Of a DNA stretch of 42,195 nucleotides, positions 30,486 to 38,817 are shown piece after piece. Source of the stretch: Aeromonas caviae (lineage in GTDB: Bacteria > Pseudomonadota > Gammaproteobacteria > Enterobacterales > Aeromonadaceae); NCBI RefSeq assembly GCF_000819785.1, contig NZ_CDBK01000076.1, forward strand, positions 1 through 42,195, in the 5' to 3' direction. Under the pieces are notes generated by a model that was not told the origin of the DNA, searched no databases, and saw nothing but the letters and a program-made list of their open reading frames with translations. Position 1 is the stretch's first letter. Every line of letters begins with the position of its first letter. Position numbers and translations under genes: made by a program.

Positions 30486-32738
30486 TCAGTGAGAGACAGC
30501 TTCAACGTTGACCTGAAAATCAAAGCTGAGGCTGTTGTTCACCAGCTCAACCTTCACAATACCGCCATCGACCAGGGAACCGAACAGGATCTCGTTGGCC
30601 AGGGGCTTCTTGAGGTGCTCCTGAATGACCCGGCCCATGGGTCTTGCTCCCATTGCCCTGTCATACCCTTTCTCTGCCAACCAGTGGCGCGCCTCTTCAG
30701 ACACCTCCAGTGAAACGCCCTTGGCATCCAGCTGAACCTGCAGCTCGACGATGAACTTGTCGACCACCTGATGGATCACTCCCATGTCGAGATGGTTGAA
30801 CCAGATGGTGTGATCGAGCCGGTTGCGGAACTCCGGACTGAACGTCTTGTTGATCACCGCCATGGCATCGTGGCTCATGTCCTGCTGCTGGAAGCCGATG
30901 GACTTGCGCTGGGTTTCCTGAACCCCTGCGTTGGTGGTCATCACCAGGATCACATTGCGAAAATCTGCCTTGCGCCCGTTGTTGTCCGTCAGGGTACCGT
31001 TGTCCATCACCTGCAGCAGCAGGTTGAAGACATCCGGGTGCGCCTTCTCGATCTCGTCAAGCAGCACGACGGAGTGCGGATGCTTGAGGACGGAGTCGGT
31101 CAACAGCCCTCCCTGCTCGAATCCCACGTAACCGGGAGGAGCCCCGATCAACCGGGACACGGTATGGCGTTCCATGTATTCCGACATGTCAAATCGCAAT
31201 ACCTCGACCCCGAGCGCCTTGCCCAGTTGCTGGGTCACTTCGGTCTTGCCCACCCCGGTCGGGCCGGCAAACAGGAAGCAGCCCACAGGTCGGCGTTCGT
31301 TGCCAAGCCCTGAACGTGACAACCGAATGGCATCGGTCAGCACCTCGATGGCCCTGTCTTGCCCGAACACCACCATCTTGAGATTGCGCTCCAGATTCTT
31401 CAGCACCTCCTTGTCGGAGGAGGAGACAGATTTCTCTGGTATACGGGCAATCTTGGCAACAATGGCCTCGATTTCCGGCACATTGATCACCTTCTTGCGC
31501 TTGCTGACGGGCAAGAGGCGTTGCCCTGCACCCGCTTCGTCGATGACGTCGATGGCCTTGTCAGGCAGATGGCGATCATTGATGTACTTGGCGGAGAGCT
31601 CCACCGCCGCCCGGATCGCCTTGACGGTGTAACGCACGCCATGGTGAGACTCATAACGGCTCTTGAGTCCCATCAGAATGCGAGTGGTGTCGTCTACTGT
31701 GGGTTCGACGATGTCGATCTTCTGGAAGCGACGAGCCAGAGCCCTGTCCTTCTCGAAGATCTGGGCATATTCCTGGTAGGTGGTGGAGCCCACGCAGCGC
31801 AGCAAACCATTGGAGAGCAGCGGCTTGATGAGGTTGGCCGCATCCAGCTGGCCACCGGAAGCCGCACCGGCCCCAATGATGGTGTGGATCTCGTCGATGA
31901 AGAGGATGGCCCCCTCCTGACGTTCGATCTGCTTGAGCAGCACCTTGAGGCGCTTCTCGAAGTCACCACGATACTTGGTGCCCGCCAGCAGAGAGCCCAT
32001 GTCCAGGGAGTAGATGGTGCTACCCGCAATCACCTCGGGCACATCCCCCTTGACGATACGGTAGGCAAGCCCTTCGGCGATGGCGGTCTTGCCCACGCCG
32101 GCTTCCCCGACCAGCAAGGGGTTGTTCTTGCGGCGGCGGCACAATACCTGAATGGTGCGATTGAGCTCCTGATCACGGCCGATGAGCGGATCGATACGCC
32201 CCTCCAGCACCAGCTGGTTGAGGTTGGTGGCAAAGCTTTCTATCTGGGCAGAGGATACCTCGTCATCAGATTCCGCATTGTTGCCACCACTCTCGGGCTT
32301 GTTGTCCTTGCGCACCCCGTGGGACAGGAAGTTCACCACATCCAGGCGGCTTATTTCGGCTTTTTTCAGGAAGTAGGCGGCCTGGGACTCTTGTTCGCTG
32401 AAGATGGCGACCAGGACATTGGCACCGCTCACCTCGGTATTGCCGGACGACTGGACATGGAAGACGGCACGTTGCAGCACGCGCTGGAAGCCCAGCGTCG
32501 GCTGGGTTTCCCTGTCTTCGTCGTCACGGGGGATGAGCGGGGTCGTTTGATTGATGAAGGCGCGGATCTCTTTGCGCATCTGTTCCACATCCGCACCACA
32601 TGAACTCAGCGCCTCATGGGCTGAGCTGTTATCCAGCAGGGCCAACAACAGGTGCTCGACGGTCATGAATTCGTGGCGCTCGTCACGGGCCAGCTTGAAA
32701 GCCTCGTTCAGCGTCTTTTCTAGATCTTTGTTCAACAT
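30486..32738 (-). CDS. clpA: ClpA, AAA+ unfoldase of the ClpAP protease
   Basis: ClpA, 750 residues (E. coli 758). The Clp_N domain (1-140, MLNKDLEKTLNEAF) is where ClpS docks. AAA domain D1 has Walker A GEAGVGKT at 211-218. D2 has GPTGVGKT at 492-499. The ClpP-binding loop is IGF at 614-616. A C-terminal ClpB_D2-small domain follows. It unfolds substrates for ClpP, whose gene is elsewhere. The ATG at 32738 has GGGGAGG 6 bases upstream; a GTG two codons earlier overlaps this site and is rejected. It lies 60 bases behind clpS on the same strand. Confidence 0.97.
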   Translation of the reverse strand: MLNKDLEKTLNEAFKLARDERHEFMTVEHLLLALLDNSSAHEALSSCGADVEQMRKEIRAFINQTTPLIPRDDEDRETQPTLGFQRVLQRAVFHVQSSGNTEVSGANVLVAIFSEQESQAAYFLKKAEISRLDVVNFLSHGVRKDNKPESGGNNAESDDEVSSAQIESFATNLNQLVLEGRIDPLIGRDQELNRTIQVLCRRRKNNPLLVGEAGVGKTAIAEGLAYRIVKGDVPEVIAGSTIYSLDMGSLLAGTKYRGDFEKRLKVLLKQIERQEGAILFIDEIHTIIGAGAASGGQLDAANLIKPLLSNGLLRCVGSTTYQEYAQIFEKDRALARRFQKIDIVEPTVDDTTRILMGLKSRYESHHGVRYTVKAIRAAVELSAKYINDRHLPDKAIDVIDEAGAGQRLLPVSKRKKVINVPEIEAIVAKIARIPEKSVSSSDKEVLKNLERNLKMVVFGQDRAIEVLTDAIRLSRSGLGNERRPVGCFLFAGPTGVGKTEVTQQLGKALGVEVLRFDMSEYMERHTVSRLIGAPPGYVGFEQGGLLTDSVLKHPHSVVLLDEIEKAHPDVFNLLLQVMDNGTLTDNNGRKADFRNVILVMTTNAGVQETQRKSIGFQQQDMSHDAMAVINKTFSPEFRNRLDHTIWFNHLDMGVIHQVVDKFIVELQVQLDAKGVSLEVSEEARHWLAEKGYDRAMGARPMGRVIQEHLKKPLANEILFGSLVDGGIVKVELVNNSLSFDFQVNVEAVSH

Positions 32739-32798
32739 AGGCACCTCCCCTCAGTACAGCAACAATGCGGTGTCGTTATCGCCATCAAGTCATCAGAT

Positions 32799-33116
32799 TC
32801 AAGCCTTTTCCATGGTACATAGCAGTGGATGTTCGTTGTTACGTGAATAGGTGTTGACCTGGACCACTTTGGTCTCGGCAATCTCGGCGGTAAATGTGCC
32901 GCAGACTCCCTTACCACTATAATGCACGCTCAGCATCACCTGAGTGGCCTTCTCCAGATCCATACCAAAGAACCTTTGCAGCACCTCCACCACGAACTCC
33001 ATCGGTGTGTAGTCGTCGTTGTTCAGGACGACCTTGTACATGGGTGGCGGTTGCAGCTTCGTTTTCTCTGCCTCTGCAATCTCTTCATTAGCAAAGAGTT
33101 CTTTCTGCTTGCTCAT
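32799..33116 (-). CDS. clpS: ClpS, N-degron adaptor of ClpAP
   Basis: ClpS, 105 residues (E. coli 106). The disordered N-terminal arm (about 1-25) precedes the core [26 protein letters not shown]. Asn32 and the NNDD and TPMEFV motifs form the N-degron pocket; H65 in SVHYSGKG is also in place. It hands proteins with N-terminal Leu, Phe, Tyr or Trp to ClpA. A promoter with TTGACA (minus strand, 33167-33162) and a weak TAGTAA about 16 bases on lies upstream. The clpS-clpA pair is convergent with infA and divergent from cspD. Confidence 0.97.
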   Translation of the reverse strand: MSKQKELFANEEIAEAEKTKLQPPPMYKVVLNNDDYTPMEFVVEVLQRFFGMDLEKATQVMLSVHYSGKGVCGTFTAEIAETKVVQVNTYSRNNEHPLLCTMEKA

Positions 33117-33172
33117 AGTTGCGCTTTGGTACCTCTAGATTACTACCGTGTCGCTCAAGATTGTCAATAGAC

Positions 33173-33235
33173 TTGTTAACCAGATCACATCGGTTGTTAA
33201 CAACTTCTTGACTCGCTTAAAAGTTGGACTAGATT
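33173..33235. promoter_or_regulatory. Shared clpS/cspD control region with repeated TTGTTAAC
   Basis: TTGTTAAC occurs at 33173-33180 and 33194-33201, 21 bases (two helical turns) apart; the second is within a perfect 12-bp palindrome GTTGTTAACAAC (33193-33204). A cspD promoter candidate follows: TTGACT at 33208-33213, 16 bases, TAGATT at 33230-33235. The factor that binds is not known. Confidence 0.45.
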
Positions 33236-33344
33236 GGTTACTTGCTAATCGGCGCCCGTCTGCTACGGGGTCATGCCCTAGTTATATAAGGCTGGCGCAG
33301 GTTACTCAACGACTTCAGGGTAATCAATAAAAGGATGTAGATGT

Positions 33345-33563
33345 ATGGCAACCGGAACAGTCAAGTGGTTCAACAACGCAAAAGGATTTGGGTTTATCTG
33401 TCCGGAAGGCGGTGGTGAAGATATCTTCGCTCACTACTCCACGATTCAAATGGAAGGTTACAAGACCTTGAAAGCAGGTCAGGCAGTCAACTTTGAACTG
33501 CAGCAGGGGCCGAAAGGAAATCATGCCTCTGTCATCGTGCCAAACGAAGCACAGAACATCTAA
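33345..33563 (+). CDS. cspD: CspD-type cold-shock-domain protein
   Basis: A 72-residue cold-shock domain protein (E. coli CspD 74). RNA-binding motifs KGFGFI (RNP1) and DIFAHYSTI (RNP2) are present; the C-terminus ends PNEAQNI. CspD binds single-stranded DNA, inhibits replication in stationary phase and is not cold induced in E. coli; in this position next to clpSA it is the clear CspD orthologue. AAAGGATG lies upstream of the ATG. A leader of about 100 bases follows the promoter. Confidence 0.95.
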   Translation: MATGTVKWFNNAKGFGFICPEGGGEDIFAHYSTIQMEGYKTLKAGQAVNFELQQGPKGNHASVIVPNEAQNI

Positions 33564-33582
33564 GAGTCAAACTGGATAAATT

Positions 33583-33615
33583 AAAAAGCGGCATCCCAAG
33601 GGATGCCGCTTTTTT
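33583..33615. terminator. Bidirectional terminator between cspD and asd
   Basis: Stem AAAAAGCGGCATCCC with its perfect complement, loop AA, and T-runs on both strands. It serves convergent cspD and asd. Confidence 0.92.
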
Positions 33616-33679
33616 ATGGACAGGCACGAAGAGGGGAACAAGAAAGGCCAGGCCTTCCTTGTTCCCTGCTGCCGCTACC

Positions 33680-34792
33680 TCAGCGGGCCAGCAGGATGTT
33701 CAGCATGCGGCGCAGCGGCTCGGCGGCGCCCCACAGCAGCTGGTCACCCACGGTAAAGGCGGCCAGGTACTCCGGACCCATGTTGAGCTTGCGCAGACGA
33801 CCCACCGGGATGCTGAGGGTGCCGGTGACGGCAGCCGGGGTCAGCTCGCGGGCGGTGATGTCGCGATCGTTGGGGATAACCTTGACCCAGTCGTTGTGGG
33901 CGGCCAGCAGGGCTTCGATCTCGGCCAAGGGCACATCTTTTTTCAGCTTGATGGTGAAGGCCTGGCTGTGGCAGCGCAGGGCCCCGATCCGCACGCACAG
34001 ACCATCCACCGGGATAGCGGCGTTTTCGATACCCAGGATCTTGTTGGTCTCGGCCTGGCCCTTCCACTCTTCACGGCTCTGGCCGTTGTCGAGCTTGGTG
34101 TCGATCCAGGGAATGAGGCCACCGGCCAGCGGTACGCCGAAGTTGTCCACCGGCAGGGTGCCGGAGCGGGTCTTCTCGGTGATCTTGCGCTCGATGTCGA
34201 GGATGGCGGAGGCGGGATCCGCCAGCTCCACCGCCACTTCATCCCGCAGCATGCCCATCTGGGTGACCAGCTCGCGCATGTGGCGGGCACCACCACCGGA
34301 GGCCGCCTGATAGGTGGCCACGCTCACCCACTCCACCAGATCGGCCTTGAACAGGCCACCCAGGGCCAGCAGCATCAGGCTGACGGTGCAGTTGCCGCCA
34401 ACGAAAGTCTTGATGCCGTTGTTCAGGGCATCTTCAATGACGTCGCCGTTGACCGGATCCAGGATGATAACGGCGTCCTTCTCCATGCGCAGGGAGGAGG
34501 CGGCATCAATCCAGTAGCCCTGCCAGCCGGCGGCTTTCAGGCGCGGATAGACATCCTTGGTGTAGTCGCCGCCCTGGGCGGTGATGATGACGTCCTGCGC
34601 GGCCAGCGCCTCGAGATCGAAGGCGTCCTGCAGGGTGCCGGCATCGACGCCAAAATTGGGGGCGGCCTCACCGGCCTGGGAGGTGGTGAAGAAGGTGGGT
34701 TGAATGCGGGCAAAATCCTTCTCTTCCTGCATCCGGCTCATCAAGACCGAACCCACCATGCCACGCCAACCGACCAAACCTACTTTTTTCAT
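33680..34792 (-). CDS. asd: Aspartate-semialdehyde dehydrogenase
   Basis: Asd, 370 residues (E. coli 367), reducing aspartyl phosphate with NADPH for Lys, Met, Thr, Ile and diaminopimelate synthesis. The NADP motif is [14 protein letters not shown], the catalytic Cys135 is in GGNCTVSLM, and the acid/base His lies in [17 protein letters not shown]. The ATG at 34792 follows GGTAGGAC. Single-gene unit. Upstream, to about 34930, the DNA is AT-rich with a TGGACA-17-TCATAT candidate promoter on the minus strand. No lysine riboswitch is visible. Confidence 0.97.
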   Translation of the reverse strand: MKKVGLVGWRGMVGSVLMSRMQEEKDFARIQPTFFTTSQAGEAAPNFGVDAGTLQDAFDLEALAAQDVIITAQGGDYTKDVYPRLKAAGWQGYWIDAASSLRMEKDAVIILDPVNGDVIEDALNNGIKTFVGGNCTVSLMLLALGGLFKADLVEWVSVATYQAASGGGARHMRELVTQMGMLRDEVAVELADPASAILDIERKITEKTRSGTLPVDNFGVPLAGGLIPWIDTKLDNGQSREEWKGQAETNKILGIENAAIPVDGLCVRIGALRCHSQAFTIKLKKDVPLAEIEALLAAHNDWVKVIPNDRDITARELTPAAVTGTLSIPVGRLRKLNMGPEYLAAFTVGDQLLWGAAEPLRRMLNILLAR

Positions 34793-35065
34793 AATGTCCT
34801 ACCCTGGATAGCTGCTTATAGAAATCGTGTGTGGTACCCGTGACCCCTGCCTTGGCGCCAGCCGTTTACAAGGGATTCACAATATATGAGTTGCAAAAAA
34901 TGCGTCTGTCCACATTACGGATTGTGACGGCGGGCGCAAGTCGAATTGCGCAATATTCTGTGCCATTCGCTGCAATATCCGTCGGCCTGGCCGACCTGCG
35001 GGCAGCCGGTTGGCATCCTGCCTCCAGTTGGGGCATCATTGAGACCGACCGGCAGCCCCGCTGCC

Positions 35066-35112
35066 CCTCGGGGACGGCCCCGAGGCCTCCTGATACGCAG
35101 GGACGACCCTGC
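35066..35112 (+). ncRNA. Guanidine-II (mini-ykkC) riboswitch controlling gdx
   Basis: Two hairpins: CCTCGGGG-ACGG-CCCCGAGG at 35066-35085 and GCAGGG-ACGA-CCCTGC at 35097-35112, joined by 11 bases. Both tetraloops fit ACGR, the hallmark of guanidine-II riboswitches, in which two such loops kiss and bind guanidinium. The second hairpin ends 19 bases before the start codon, so it can control access to the ribosome site (GCGGAA). The downstream gene is a guanidinium exporter, as expected. A further hairpin GGCAG-CCCCG-CTGCC abuts it at 35051-35065; its loop does not fit. The 339-base gap from asd to gdx otherwise holds only promoter DNA. Confidence 0.92.
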
Positions 35113-35131
35113 TTCCTGCGGAATCTGCCTT

Positions 35132-35446
35132 ATGTCGTGGTTGCTCCTGCTGTTGGCCGGCCTGTTCGAGGTCGCCTGGGCCATCGGCCTCAAATACACC
35201 GACGGTTTCAGCCGTCCCCTCCCCACCCTGCTGACCCTGAGTGCCATGGGGGTGAGCGTGCTGCTGCTCGCCATGGCGGTCAAGCAATTGCCCCTTGGCA
35301 CCGCCTACGCGGTCTGGACCGGTATCGGCGCGGTCGGCACCGTGCTGATGGGGATCTGGCTGTTCAACGAACCGGCCACCCTGGCCCGGGTGCTCTGCCT
35401 GCTGCTCATCATCGTCGGCATTCTGGGTCTGAAATTCATCGGTTAG
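35132..35446 (+). CDS. gdx: Gdx (SugE), guanidinium/proton exporter of the SMR family
   Basis: Small multidrug resistance family protein, 104 residues (E. coli SugE/Gdx 105), with four membrane helices. Essential Glu13 lies in [17 protein letters not shown], and [14 protein letters not shown] is the SMR signature. The WAIGLKYT segment and the short length match the Gdx subtype rather than EmrE. It exports guanidinium in exchange for protons. The ATG at 35132 is chosen by length and alignment; upstream in-frame codons cover the riboswitch. Confidence 0.94.
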   Translation: MSWLLLLLAGLFEVAWAIGLKYTDGFSRPLPTLLTLSAMGVSVLLLAMAVKQLPLGTAYAVWTGIGAVGTVLMGIWLFNEPATLARVLCLLLIIVGILGLKFIG

Positions 35447-35457
35447 GCGCGCTGAAA

Positions 35458-35476
35458 GGGCCGGGTACACCGGCCC
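35458..35476 (+). terminator. Hairpin after gdx
   Basis: Stem GGGCCGG/CCGGCCC with a 5-base loop, 11 bases past the gdx stop. No U-tract follows, so termination is uncertain. Confidence 0.4.
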
Positions 35477-35662
35477 CGACGTGGCAAGCTCCAGGGGGCG
35501 ATGTCAGCCCGGCGTGTTGCTGTGTTCCTCTGCTTGCTGATGTGTTCGCAGGCGGTGGGTAAAGGCGGGCGGCACAGACGTGGCATAGCGAGCAAGATCC
35601 GCCCCATGACCGCCCGGGCGAGCATGGGGCGCCTCCTTTTATCTTTTCGTCTGCTCCTTCAA

Positions 35663-36346
35663 TCACTCCACCAACGTCTGCTCGATGCGGGCCCCAGGCA
35701 TCATCTGCGTGAGACCGGCAATCAGCCTGTCACCGGCCTCCCACAAGGCCGTGCGCGGCATCGGCGGCAGACACTCCAGAATGAACCACATCCGGGGGGA
35801 AGAGAGGCTCAGGCGAGTGCGGATCCCCTGGCGCCAGTTCCAGCGGCGACAGGTGACGCCGAGATCGTCCCGCCACACCACCTCTCCGGGAGCCGGTGCC
35901 TCCTGGGTTGGCAGCCCTTCTTTGAGGGTGTCAAAGCATTCGCTGCCATCGGCAATCACCAGGCGCGGCGCTCCCACATAGGCCGCCAGATCCTCCCCGC
36001 CCACGGGAATGGCATACTCGATGCTGATGGCGTTGTAGAGATCGACCACGGGGTCGATGGCGGGCAAGACGCCATCGCGCAGCACCCGCTTGCGCAGTGC
36101 CTGGGCCGAGCAGGGCGTGCGGGCAGGCTTGGCGCCAAACCCCTTGAACACCTGATCCCAAGCGGCCAGATGTTCAAGGGCCCAGGGGGCCTCGTCGGTG
36201 CCAAGGGCCGCACATGCCCGAGCCAGGGCCCGCTCCCCCACCAGAGTGTCAATCACGGGGGCGGCTTCCACCACGATGCTGAGGGCACAAAAGCCCGGCG
36301 CCAACCTGGCTATCTCGGGGTCTATACGGGGGATCATCGGGAACAT
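35663..36346 (-). CDS. Free-standing B3/4 (PheRS beta-like) tRNA-editing-domain protein
   Basis: A 227-residue protein resembling the B3/B4 domain of phenylalanyl-tRNA synthetase beta subunit. Visible family features are LRDGVLPAIDPVVDLYNAISIEYAIPVGGEDLAAY, then ADGSECFDTLKEG, GEVVWRDDLGVTCRRWNWRQG and RTRLSLSSPRMWFILECLP. In PheRS this domain clears mischarged Tyr-tRNA-Phe. Solo versions are widespread and mostly annotated only by domain; some are thought to edit in trans. The ATG at 36346 has AGGAG 6 bases upstream. It ends convergent with gdx. Confidence 0.85.
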   Translation of the reverse strand: MFPMIPRIDPEIARLAPGFCALSIVVEAAPVIDTLVGERALARACAALGTDEAPWALEHLAAWDQVFKGFGAKPARTPCSAQALRKRVLRDGVLPAIDPVVDLYNAISIEYAIPVGGEDLAAYVGAPRLVIADGSECFDTLKEGLPTQEAPAPGEVVWRDDLGVTCRRWNWRQGIRTRLSLSSPRMWFILECLPPMPRTALWEAGDRLIAGLTQMMPGARIEQTLVE

Positions 36347-36675
36347 TCAGCACTCCTGGTCAAGGCTCATCAAGACGGGGTGGCGGAACGGGCGTTCTCC
36401 TCTTTTCCTTCCCCCGCCAACGGTTGACGCCATGATGAAGGGCACAGGGTCATAATAAAATTTACTTTATCTTAATTATGTTAAGTAAAACTGATGACCC
36501 AACCCTCTTTCCCATGAAAAATCACCGCCCCGCAGCGCACCGCCCGGCCCCACTACCACACCCCGCCCCTCCAATGCAGACCTGGGCAAGCCCACACCAT
36601 TGCCCTGGCCGCTTTCCCCGTCACTCATGCTATTATCTGCGTCCAAACATGAGCCCATAAAATCAGGACATTGTG
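36347..36675. promoter_or_regulatory. Divergent control region of the B3/4 gene and ycaO
   Basis: A 329-base gap with no convincing gene. It holds an AT-rich island at about 36450-36495 with an imperfect inverted repeat TTTACTTTA ... TTAAGTAAA (36461-36489), likely promoter or operator DNA. The rest (36500-36660) is GC-rich without clear structure. Confidence 0.4.
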
Positions 36676-38436
36676 ATGACCGACCACACTTTTATTCCCG
36701 GCAAGGACGCAGCGCTGGAAGACTCCATCGAACGCTTCCAGACCAAGCTGCAAGCCCTGGGGTTTGATATCGAAGAGGCCTCCTGGCTCAACCCCGTGCC
36801 CAACGTCTGGTCCGTGCACATCCGGGACAAGGAGTGCGCCCTCTGCTTCACCAACGGCAAGGGTGCCAGCAAGAAGGCGGCGCTCGCCTCCGCCCTTGGC
36901 GAGTATTTCGAGCGTCTCTCCACCAACTACTTCTTCGCCGATTTCTACCTGGGCGAGCAGGTAGCCAATGGCGACTTCGTCCACTACCCGAACGAGAAGT
37001 GGTTCCCCATCGAGGGGGATCAGCTTCCCACTGGTCTGCTCGACCCCTTCACCCGCAAGTTCTACAACCCGGACGGTGAAGTGACCGCCGACATGCTGGT
37101 GGACCTGCAATCCGGCAACGAGGAACGCGGCATCGTCGCCCTGCCCTTCGAGCGCCAATCTGATCACCAGACCGTCTACATCCCGATGAACATCGTCGGC
37201 AACCTGTATGTTTCCAACGGCATGAGCGCCGGCAACACCCGCACCGAAGCCCGCACCCAGGGGCTGTCGGAGGTGTTCGAGCGCCACGTGAAGAACAAGA
37301 TCATCGCCGAGGCCATCAGCCTGCCCCAGATCCCGGGCGAGGTCATCGCCCGTTACCCCGGCATCAAGGCGTCCATCGATGCACTGGAGGCCGAAGGCTT
37401 CCCCATCTACAGCTTCGATGCCTCCCTCGGCGGCCGTTATCCGGTCATCTGCGTGGTGCTGCTCAACCCGAGCAACGGCACCTGCTTTGCCTCCTTCGGC
37501 GCCCACCCGCGCTTCGAGGTCGCCTTCGAGCGTACCGTCACCGAACTGCTGCAAGGGCGCAGCCTCAAGGATCTGGACGTCTTCGTGCCGCCGTCGTTCG
37601 ACAACGAGCAGGTGGCGGATCACCACAACCTGGAGACCCACTTCATCGACTCCTCCGGCCTCATCAGCTGGGATCTGTTCAAGGAAGAGTCCGACTTCGA
37701 GTTTGCCGACTGGGACTTCCGTGGCACCTCGCAAGAGGAGTTCGACCACCTGATCGGCATCTTCCACGAGCTGGAGCAGCCGGTCTACATCGCCGACTAC
37801 GAGCACCTGGGTGTCTACGCCTGCCGTATCCTGGTGCCCGGTATGTCCGACATCTATCCGGTGGAAGATCTGCTGCTGGCCAACAACACCATGGGGGCCC
37901 ACCTGCGGGAAACCATCCTGGCGCTGCCGGCGCTCGAGTGGGACGCAGAGCAGTACATGGCCCTGTTCGACCAGCTGGATGAAGAGGGTCACGACGAGCG
38001 GACCCGGGTGCGCGAGCTGCTCGGCATCGCCGCCGCCAAGGGCACTGCCCTGCACACCCTGCGCGTCGGTGAGCTCAAAGCCATGCTGGCGCTGGCCGCA
38101 GGCGACCTGGAGAGCGCCCTCGACCTCATCGACTGGACCATGGAGTTCAACCAGTCGGTGTTCCCGGCGGATCGCGCCGCTTACTACCGCGCCCTGCGCG
38201 CCTGCGTCGAGCTTTTCCTCGACGAGGATCGCGACCCCGAGCAGTACCGCCCGGTGTTCGCCCGCATGTTCGGGGAAGAGACCCTGGCGCAGGCGTGGGC
38301 CAACGCCCGCGGCGAGGCGCGCTTCCACGGTCTGGAAGCCGCCGATCTCTCCCTCTCCCAGTTCCCGCTGCACCAGAAACTGCTGGCCGCTTACGAGAAA
38401 TTGCAAAAAGCCAAACGAATCCATACCTGGAACTGA
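36676..38436 (+). CDS. ycaO: YcaO, ATP-dependent accessory factor for S12 methylthiolation
   Basis: YcaO, 586 residues, the same length as in E. coli. The YcaO ATP-binding domain spans about 60-400 (NGKGASKKAALASALGEYFERLSTNYFF, then TRTEARTQGLSEVFERHVKN, AHPRFEVAFERTVTELLQGR), and the C-terminal tetratricopeptide-like part begins near 405. In E. coli it helps RimO add a methylthio group to Asp88 of ribosomal protein S12. ATG at 36676 is preceded directly by a GTG; AGGA lies 8 bases before the ATG. As in E. coli it is upstream of focA-pflB, but here a terminator separates them. Confidence 0.96.
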   Translation: MTDHTFIPGKDAALEDSIERFQTKLQALGFDIEEASWLNPVPNVWSVHIRDKECALCFTNGKGASKKAALASALGEYFERLSTNYFFADFYLGEQVANGDFVHYPNEKWFPIEGDQLPTGLLDPFTRKFYNPDGEVTADMLVDLQSGNEERGIVALPFERQSDHQTVYIPMNIVGNLYVSNGMSAGNTRTEARTQGLSEVFERHVKNKIIAEAISLPQIPGEVIARYPGIKASIDALEAEGFPIYSFDASLGGRYPVICVVLLNPSNGTCFASFGAHPRFEVAFERTVTELLQGRSLKDLDVFVPPSFDNEQVADHHNLETHFIDSSGLISWDLFKEESDFEFADWDFRGTSQEEFDHLIGIFHELEQPVYIADYEHLGVYACRILVPGMSDIYPVEDLLLANNTMGAHLRETILALPALEWDAEQYMALFDQLDEEGHDERTRVRELLGIAAAKGTALHTLRVGELKAMLALAAGDLESALDLIDWTMEFNQSVFPADRAAYYRALRACVELFLDEDRDPEQYRPVFARMFGEETLAQAWANARGEARFHGLEAADLSLSQFPLHQKLLAAYEKLQKAKRIHTWN

Positions 38437-38450
38437 TATGCTAGCGTGAC

Positions 38451-38480
38451 GAAGGGGCCTTATGGCCCCTTCTGTTTTAT
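38451..38480 (+). terminator. Terminator of ycaO
   Basis: Stem GAAGGGGCC/GGCCCCTTC with a 4-base loop TTAT, followed by TGTTTTAT. It lies 14 bases after the ycaO stop and separates it from focA-pflB. Confidence 0.85.
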
Positions 38481-38744
38481 GGTCTACGCTTTGGCTGGCC
38501 GTGCCACAAAGATGAAATAAAAGACAAAAAATACCTCTTAGGGGGTTGTTAATTTGGCACTCATGGTGCAGTGCGGCTGCACAGGTGCCTTGCCGGTACG
38601 TTTTTCAGGGCGCCCTTTATAAGTTCTTAAAAATCATAAAATTAATAACAGACTCGTTTCTGTTTCACCTGAAACCTGGTGTAAAGAAACGCTTCCGGAT
38701 GGCGAAAAATCCTGTAGTAAAATTACATTCACAATCTGTAATTC
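38481..38744 (+). promoter_or_regulatory. Upstream part of the focA control region
   Basis: About 265 bases without a gene. It holds TGTTAATTTG at 38548-38557, resembling an ArcA half-site, a nested stem-loop near 38556-38589 (GGCAC...GTGCC enclosing GTGC/GCAC), and TATAAG near 38620. The pfl operon of E. coli has several promoters, and this stretch may hold equivalents. I see nothing else definite. Confidence 0.35.
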
Positions 38745-38786
38745 TTGATCGGAGTCAATTTTGGGGATCAGCCCCTTTGTTATGAT
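38745..38786 (+). promoter_or_regulatory. FNR-dependent promoter of focA-pflB
   Basis: TTGATCGGAGTCAA at 38745-38758 matches the FNR consensus TTGAT-N4-ATCAA at 9 of 10 positions. A -10 hexamer TATGAT lies at 38781-38786. Transcription would start near 38793, placing the FNR site centre at about -41.5, the class II activator position. There is no good -35, as expected. The start codon of focA lies about 25 bases after the predicted +1. Confidence 0.85.
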
Positions 38787-38817
38787 TTCCACAGGCAAAA
38801 TATGCAGGTACTGAGAA

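Noticed and set aside
34793..34960. Possible lysine riboswitch upstream of asd
   Set aside because: The asd leader is short and lacks the conserved multi-helix lysine-riboswitch core.
36625..38424. Leftward ORF of 599 codons opposite ycaO, and a similar one opposite pflB (40683-42008)
   Set aside because: Both mirror strongly conserved rightward genes, with no homology or start signals of their own.
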